Shown: one piece after another, positions 6,581 to 8,520 of the stretch
How positions within the stretch are numbered: the stretch's first letter is position 1
Layout: every line of letters begins with the position of its first letter
Assembly (NCBI GenBank): GCA_023251275.1
Contig: JAHEZC010000078.1
Coordinates: 1-8,520 of the forward strand
DNA: 8,520 nt
Origin: Parafilimonas sp.
GTDB taxonomy: Bacteria > Bacteroidota > Bacteroidia > Chitinophagales > Chitinophagaceae
Direction of reading: 5' to 3'
Notes under the pieces: model-generated
The model's database searches: none
The model's input: the letters and a program-made list of their open reading frames with translations, nothing else
What the model was told of the DNA's origin: nothing
Position numbers and translations under genes: made by a program

Positions 6581-7939
6581 TTATCTTTCAAATTTCAATC
6601 GCATTCCTTTATAAGATTCATCAAACATGTGCTTTCCTCCGCCCTGAACCGGAAAGGTATAAACGAGATTCCCATTGACAAATGTATGAGTAATGGTTGC
6701 AGGAAAAGTAAAACCCTCCAGCGGGCTCCATCGGCATTTGTACAAAATATTTTCTTTGCTCACTGTATAAGGCCTGTTCATATCAGCCAAAACAAGGTCT
6801 GCATAATAGCCCTCACGAATATATCCCCTGTCTTTTATCCGGAAGCATTTTGCAGGAGCATGGCTCATTTTTTCTGCAACTTTTTCAAGACTTATTTTAC
6901 CCTCTTTTACATAATGCAACATCAGCAACAAAGAATGTTGGACGAGTGGTAAACCGGCATGCGCTTTTTCGTAAGGCTCATTTTTTTCTGCCCATGTATG
7001 CGGGGCATGATCTCTGGCAATTATATCGAGCCTGCCATCAAGCAACGCTTTCCATAAAGCAGTCTTATTATGCGGCGCTTTAATAGATGGATTGCACTTT
7101 ATCAGGTTGCCAAGCTTTTCATAATCATCGCTTGTAAAATGCAGGTGATGAACACAAACTTCTGCAGTAATTTTCTTTTCCTCCAGCGGTATCATATCCG
7201 TAAAAAGCTGCAATTCTTTTTCCGTGCTGATATGCAGAATATGCAGGCGGCTATTATTCTTTTTCGCATATTGTATTGCCCTGAATGATGATTCATAACA
7301 GGCTTCCTCATTACGTATTACTGGATGATCGGATGGTTCCAGTTCCTTCTTTTCTGATTTCAGCCTGTTTAAATTGGATTGTATTATCGTCTCATCTTCA
7401 CAATGCGTGGCTATAAGCAGTTCGCATTCCGCAAAAATTTTATCGAGTGTAAGCGGATTATTTACCAGGAGGCCTCCGGTAGAGGAGCCCATGAAAATTT
7501 TTACACCGCATACATCATTTTTTTTGGCATTTGTTTTCAGCACTTCATCAATATTGTCATTGGAAGTACCCATATAAAAAGAATAATTGGTGAGAGATGT
7601 CCCGGCTGCAATGTTGTATTTGTCTTCCAGCAATTGCTGCGTAAAAACGGGAGGCAAAGTATTTGGCATCTCCATAAAGCTGGTTACACCACCCGCTGCT
7701 GCTGCTTTCGCTTCTGTATAAATTGTGGCTTTATGCGTAAGCCCTGGTTCACGAAAATGTACCTGGTCGTCAATGACGCCGGGTAATAAAAAAAGGTTGC
7801 GGCCATTAATTTCCTTTGGGTTTCCTGCAGGGTCAAGGACACCACTTATTTGTTCAATGAATCCGTCTTTAATGAATATATCCCCATAACTAATCTGATT
7901 TTCATTTACAATACCTGCATCTTTAATCAAATAATTCAT
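6581..7939 (-). CDS. pyrC: Dihydroorotase (amidohydrolase type), 452 aa
   Basis: Catalyses reversible cyclisation of N-carbamoyl-aspartate to dihydroorotate, the third step of pyrimidine synthesis, in the cytoplasm. The full amidohydrolase layout is visible: a small beta domain at residues 1-52, then PGVIDDQVHFREPGLTHK (53-70) where Gln59 stands in place of the first His of the usual HxH and His61 is kept. GGVTSFMEMPNT (83-94) follows; GVKIFMGSSTGG has Lys147 as the likely carboxylated bridging lysine; ATHCED has His179; HILHIST has His236; and IARDHAPHT has Asp310. The DDQVHFREPG form agrees with what I recall of Bacteroidota dihydroorotases. Length fits the family (about 420-450). A hydantoinase or allantoinase is the main alternative, but the REPGLTHK and RDHAPH context favours dihydroorotase. 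First gene of the tight cluster with the small membrane protein and the MutS-like ATPase; ATG start at 7937-7939. Confidence 0.93.
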   Translation of the reverse strand: MNYLIKDAGIVNENQISYGDIFIKDGFIEQISGVLDPAGNPKEINGRNLFLLPGVIDDQVHFREPGLTHKATIYTEAKAAAAGGVTSFMEMPNTLPPVFTQQLLEDKYNIAAGTSLTNYSFYMGTSNDNIDEVLKTNAKKNDVCGVKIFMGSSTGGLLVNNPLTLDKIFAECELLIATHCEDETIIQSNLNRLKSEKKELEPSDHPVIRNEEACYESSFRAIQYAKKNNSRLHILHISTEKELQLFTDMIPLEEKKITAEVCVHHLHFTSDDYEKLGNLIKCNPSIKAPHNKTALWKALLDGRLDIIARDHAPHTWAEKNEPYEKAHAGLPLVQHSLLLMLHYVKEGKISLEKVAEKMSHAPAKCFRIKDRGYIREGYYADLVLADMNRPYTVSKENILYKCRWSPLEGFTFPATITHTFVNGNLVYTFPVQGGGKHMFDESYKGMRLKFER

Positions 7940-7969
7940 CGGGCAAGTTTAATGGAGAAGAAAAATTTC

Positions 7970-7990
7970 TGCAAATTATGCAATCTGCAA
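7970..7990. repeat. Three short TGCAA repeats upstream of pyrC
   Basis: TGCAA occurs at 7970-7974, 7979-7983 and 7986-7990; the last two belong to a perfect 7-bp tandem repeat TGCAATC TGCAATC (7979-7992). They lie 30-52 bp upstream of the pyrC start codon, where an operator or promoter would be expected. A regulatory role is an inference only. Confidence 0.4.
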
Positions 7991-8170
7991 TCTTATTGAT
8001 TTTTTTGTGGCCTTTTTTGTTTAATCAGCAATCCGTTTTGCTTTTATATTTTATGCAGTGATGTTGTTCATTTTTAATTCGGAGATAACAAATAAGATTA
8101 TGGTTTTAGCATCACCATGTCTCTCTTTGGATGAAAAACGAATTGATAAGTTATAAAGATTAATGAATAA

Positions 8171-8240
8171 AAAAATATTCATCAGGCAATGGAATAATAC
8201 AGCCATTTAACTGCTTAAAAATTCCTGAACTGATATTTTT
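8171..8240. repeat. Imperfect long hairpin (inverted repeat)
   Basis: Three stem segments pair in register: AAAAAT (8171-8176) with ATTTTT (8235-8240), ATCAG (8181-8185) with CTGAT (8230-8234), and GGAAT (8191-8195) with ATTCC (8221-8225). They are separated by a 4-nt bulge and a small internal loop, with a 25-nt terminal loop. Both sides are flanked by A/T runs, so it could act as a bidirectional terminator or a structured RNA leader. No flanking gene points into it, which leaves the role open. Confidence 0.4.
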
Positions 8241-8335
8241 AAATGGATTTATAATTTTTTTTTAATTTTTGATGGATTAACTTGTCCCATATTTTTGATC
8301 AGGGGTTGAGGAAACTAAATGTTTAATGGCCTGTA

Positions 8336-8343
8336 TAATTTTG
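8336..8343 (+). promoter_or_regulatory. Bacteroidota -7-like element (TAnnTTTG)
   Basis: TAATTTTG matches the Bacteroidota sigma-ABfr -7 consensus TAnnTTTG. The expected -33 TTTG about 20 bp upstream is missing; the nearest TTG (8306-8308) is 27 bp away. If used, transcription would start near 8350 and leave a leader of about 120 nt before the ATG at 8469. A single 8-base match with two free positions is common in AT-rich DNA. Confidence 0.25.
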
Positions 8344-8468
8344 CATAATTTATCTCGATTTATTTATTGTTTTATTTTTATGCGGGAAGTCACCAAAATA
8401 TAGTTTCCCTTTTGCATGACGGACTTTTCTTTTTTAAAAATAAACAGAATTATAAAACCAAAACAATC

Positions 8469-8520
8469 ATGAGAAAACAAATTTTTACACTACTATTGGA
8501 CACACTGTTTGCTCAGGCTT
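8469..8520 (+). CDS. Start of a probable exported protein (3' end outside window)
   Basis: An ATG at 8469 opens a frame through the right edge, 17 codons so far. It reads MRKQIF followed by TLLLDTLFAQA, which resembles the start of a Sec signal peptide with a basic n-region, a hydrophobic core (interrupted by one Asp) and an Ala-rich end typical of Bacteroidota exported proteins (compare the ...SIAQ end of the exported protein at 214-813). The leader is A-rich (ATAAAACCAAAACAATC before ATG), as expected for a Bacteroidota start. It is divergent from pyrC. Family and function cannot be judged from this piece, and the Asp in the hydrophobic core is slightly unusual. Confidence 0.5.
   Translation, partial: MRKQIFTLLLDTLFAQA

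Larger units (their letters stand above)
7940..8468. other. Long AT-rich intergenic region between divergent genes
   Basis: These 529 bp carry no convincing gene. They should hold the promoters of pyrC (leftward) and of the gene at the right edge (rightward). Visible elements are three TGCAA repeats close to pyrC, an 11-bp inverted repeat with one copy near each flank, an imperfect hairpin at 8171-8240, and a TAnnTTTG element at 8336-8343. Long A and T runs are frequent (for example 8251-8270). An 18-codon frame at 8100-8156 and another at 8416-8472 are short enough to be chance. Confidence 0.6.

Noticed and set aside
6629..7786. Several + strand frames of 67-135 codons opposite pyrC
   Set aside because: pyrC is unmistakable on the - strand, and these translations show no motif, signal or conserved pattern.
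7940..8060. pyrC promoter of the TTTG / TAnnTTTG type
   Set aside because: The best -7 candidate on the - strand (TAATTTG, 7978-7972) has one T too few and no TTTG about 20 bp upstream.
8100..8156. 18-codon frame starting MVLASP in the right intergenic region
   Set aside because: Very short; the only purine-rich ribosome-like motif (GGAG at 8081) is about 15 nt from the ATG, too far; no other support.
1..8520. CRISPR arrays, tRNA or rRNA genes, insertion sequences, phage genes
   Set aside because: No regularly spaced repeats, no tRNA-like cloverleaf or rRNA stretch, no transposase or terminal inverted repeats were seen by eye on either strand.

Overview
The window is an AT-rich stretch that looks like a member of the Bacteroidota, most likely of the Chitinophagia type. 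The evidence is the protein families (a QxH-type dihydroorotase, a planctomycete-type cytochrome fused to leucine-rich repeats, a short MutS-like ATPase, a Tat-exported sugar isomerase-like protein), A-rich leaders with hardly any Shine-Dalgarno sequence, and a TAnnTTTG promoter-like element. The taxon is an inference; no rRNA or other decisive marker is present.

Left edge (1-813, + strand): the 3' end of one gene and a complete gene for a small exported protein. Their C-terminal ~60 residues align, so they appear to be tandem paralogues of an unrecognised secreted family. Convergent to them, on the - strand, is a cytoplasmic SGNH/GDSL-type hydrolase with a complete catalytic set (947-2047). 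The ~300 bp upstream of it (2048-2349) hold a possible decayed gene end and a structured segment that may terminate the next transcript.

Middle (2350-4798, - strand): a membrane-anchored c-type cytochrome/LRR protein starting with GTG, preceded 85 bp upstream by a Tat-signal TIM-barrel sugar isomerase/epimerase-like protein. Co-directional and closely spaced, they may form a cell-envelope module for oxidising or rearranging carbohydrates, but no substrate can be read from the sequence.

Right part (4873-7939, - strand): a tight three-gene cluster in transcription order pyrC (dihydroorotase), a small four-helix membrane protein, and a MutS-family ATPase without mismatch-recognition domains. 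The genes are separated by 2 nt and by a TAATG stop/start overlap, so co-transcription and translational coupling are likely.

Right edge (7940-8520): about 530 bp of very AT-rich intergenic DNA between divergent genes. It holds short iterated TGCAA motifs, an 11-bp inverted repeat shared by both flanks, a long imperfect hairpin, and the start of a + strand gene for an apparently exported protein that runs off the window. No tRNA, rRNA, CRISPR array, insertion sequence or clear phage gene was seen. Most of the window looks like ordinary chromosomal gene content; I did not find a convincing new multi-gene system.
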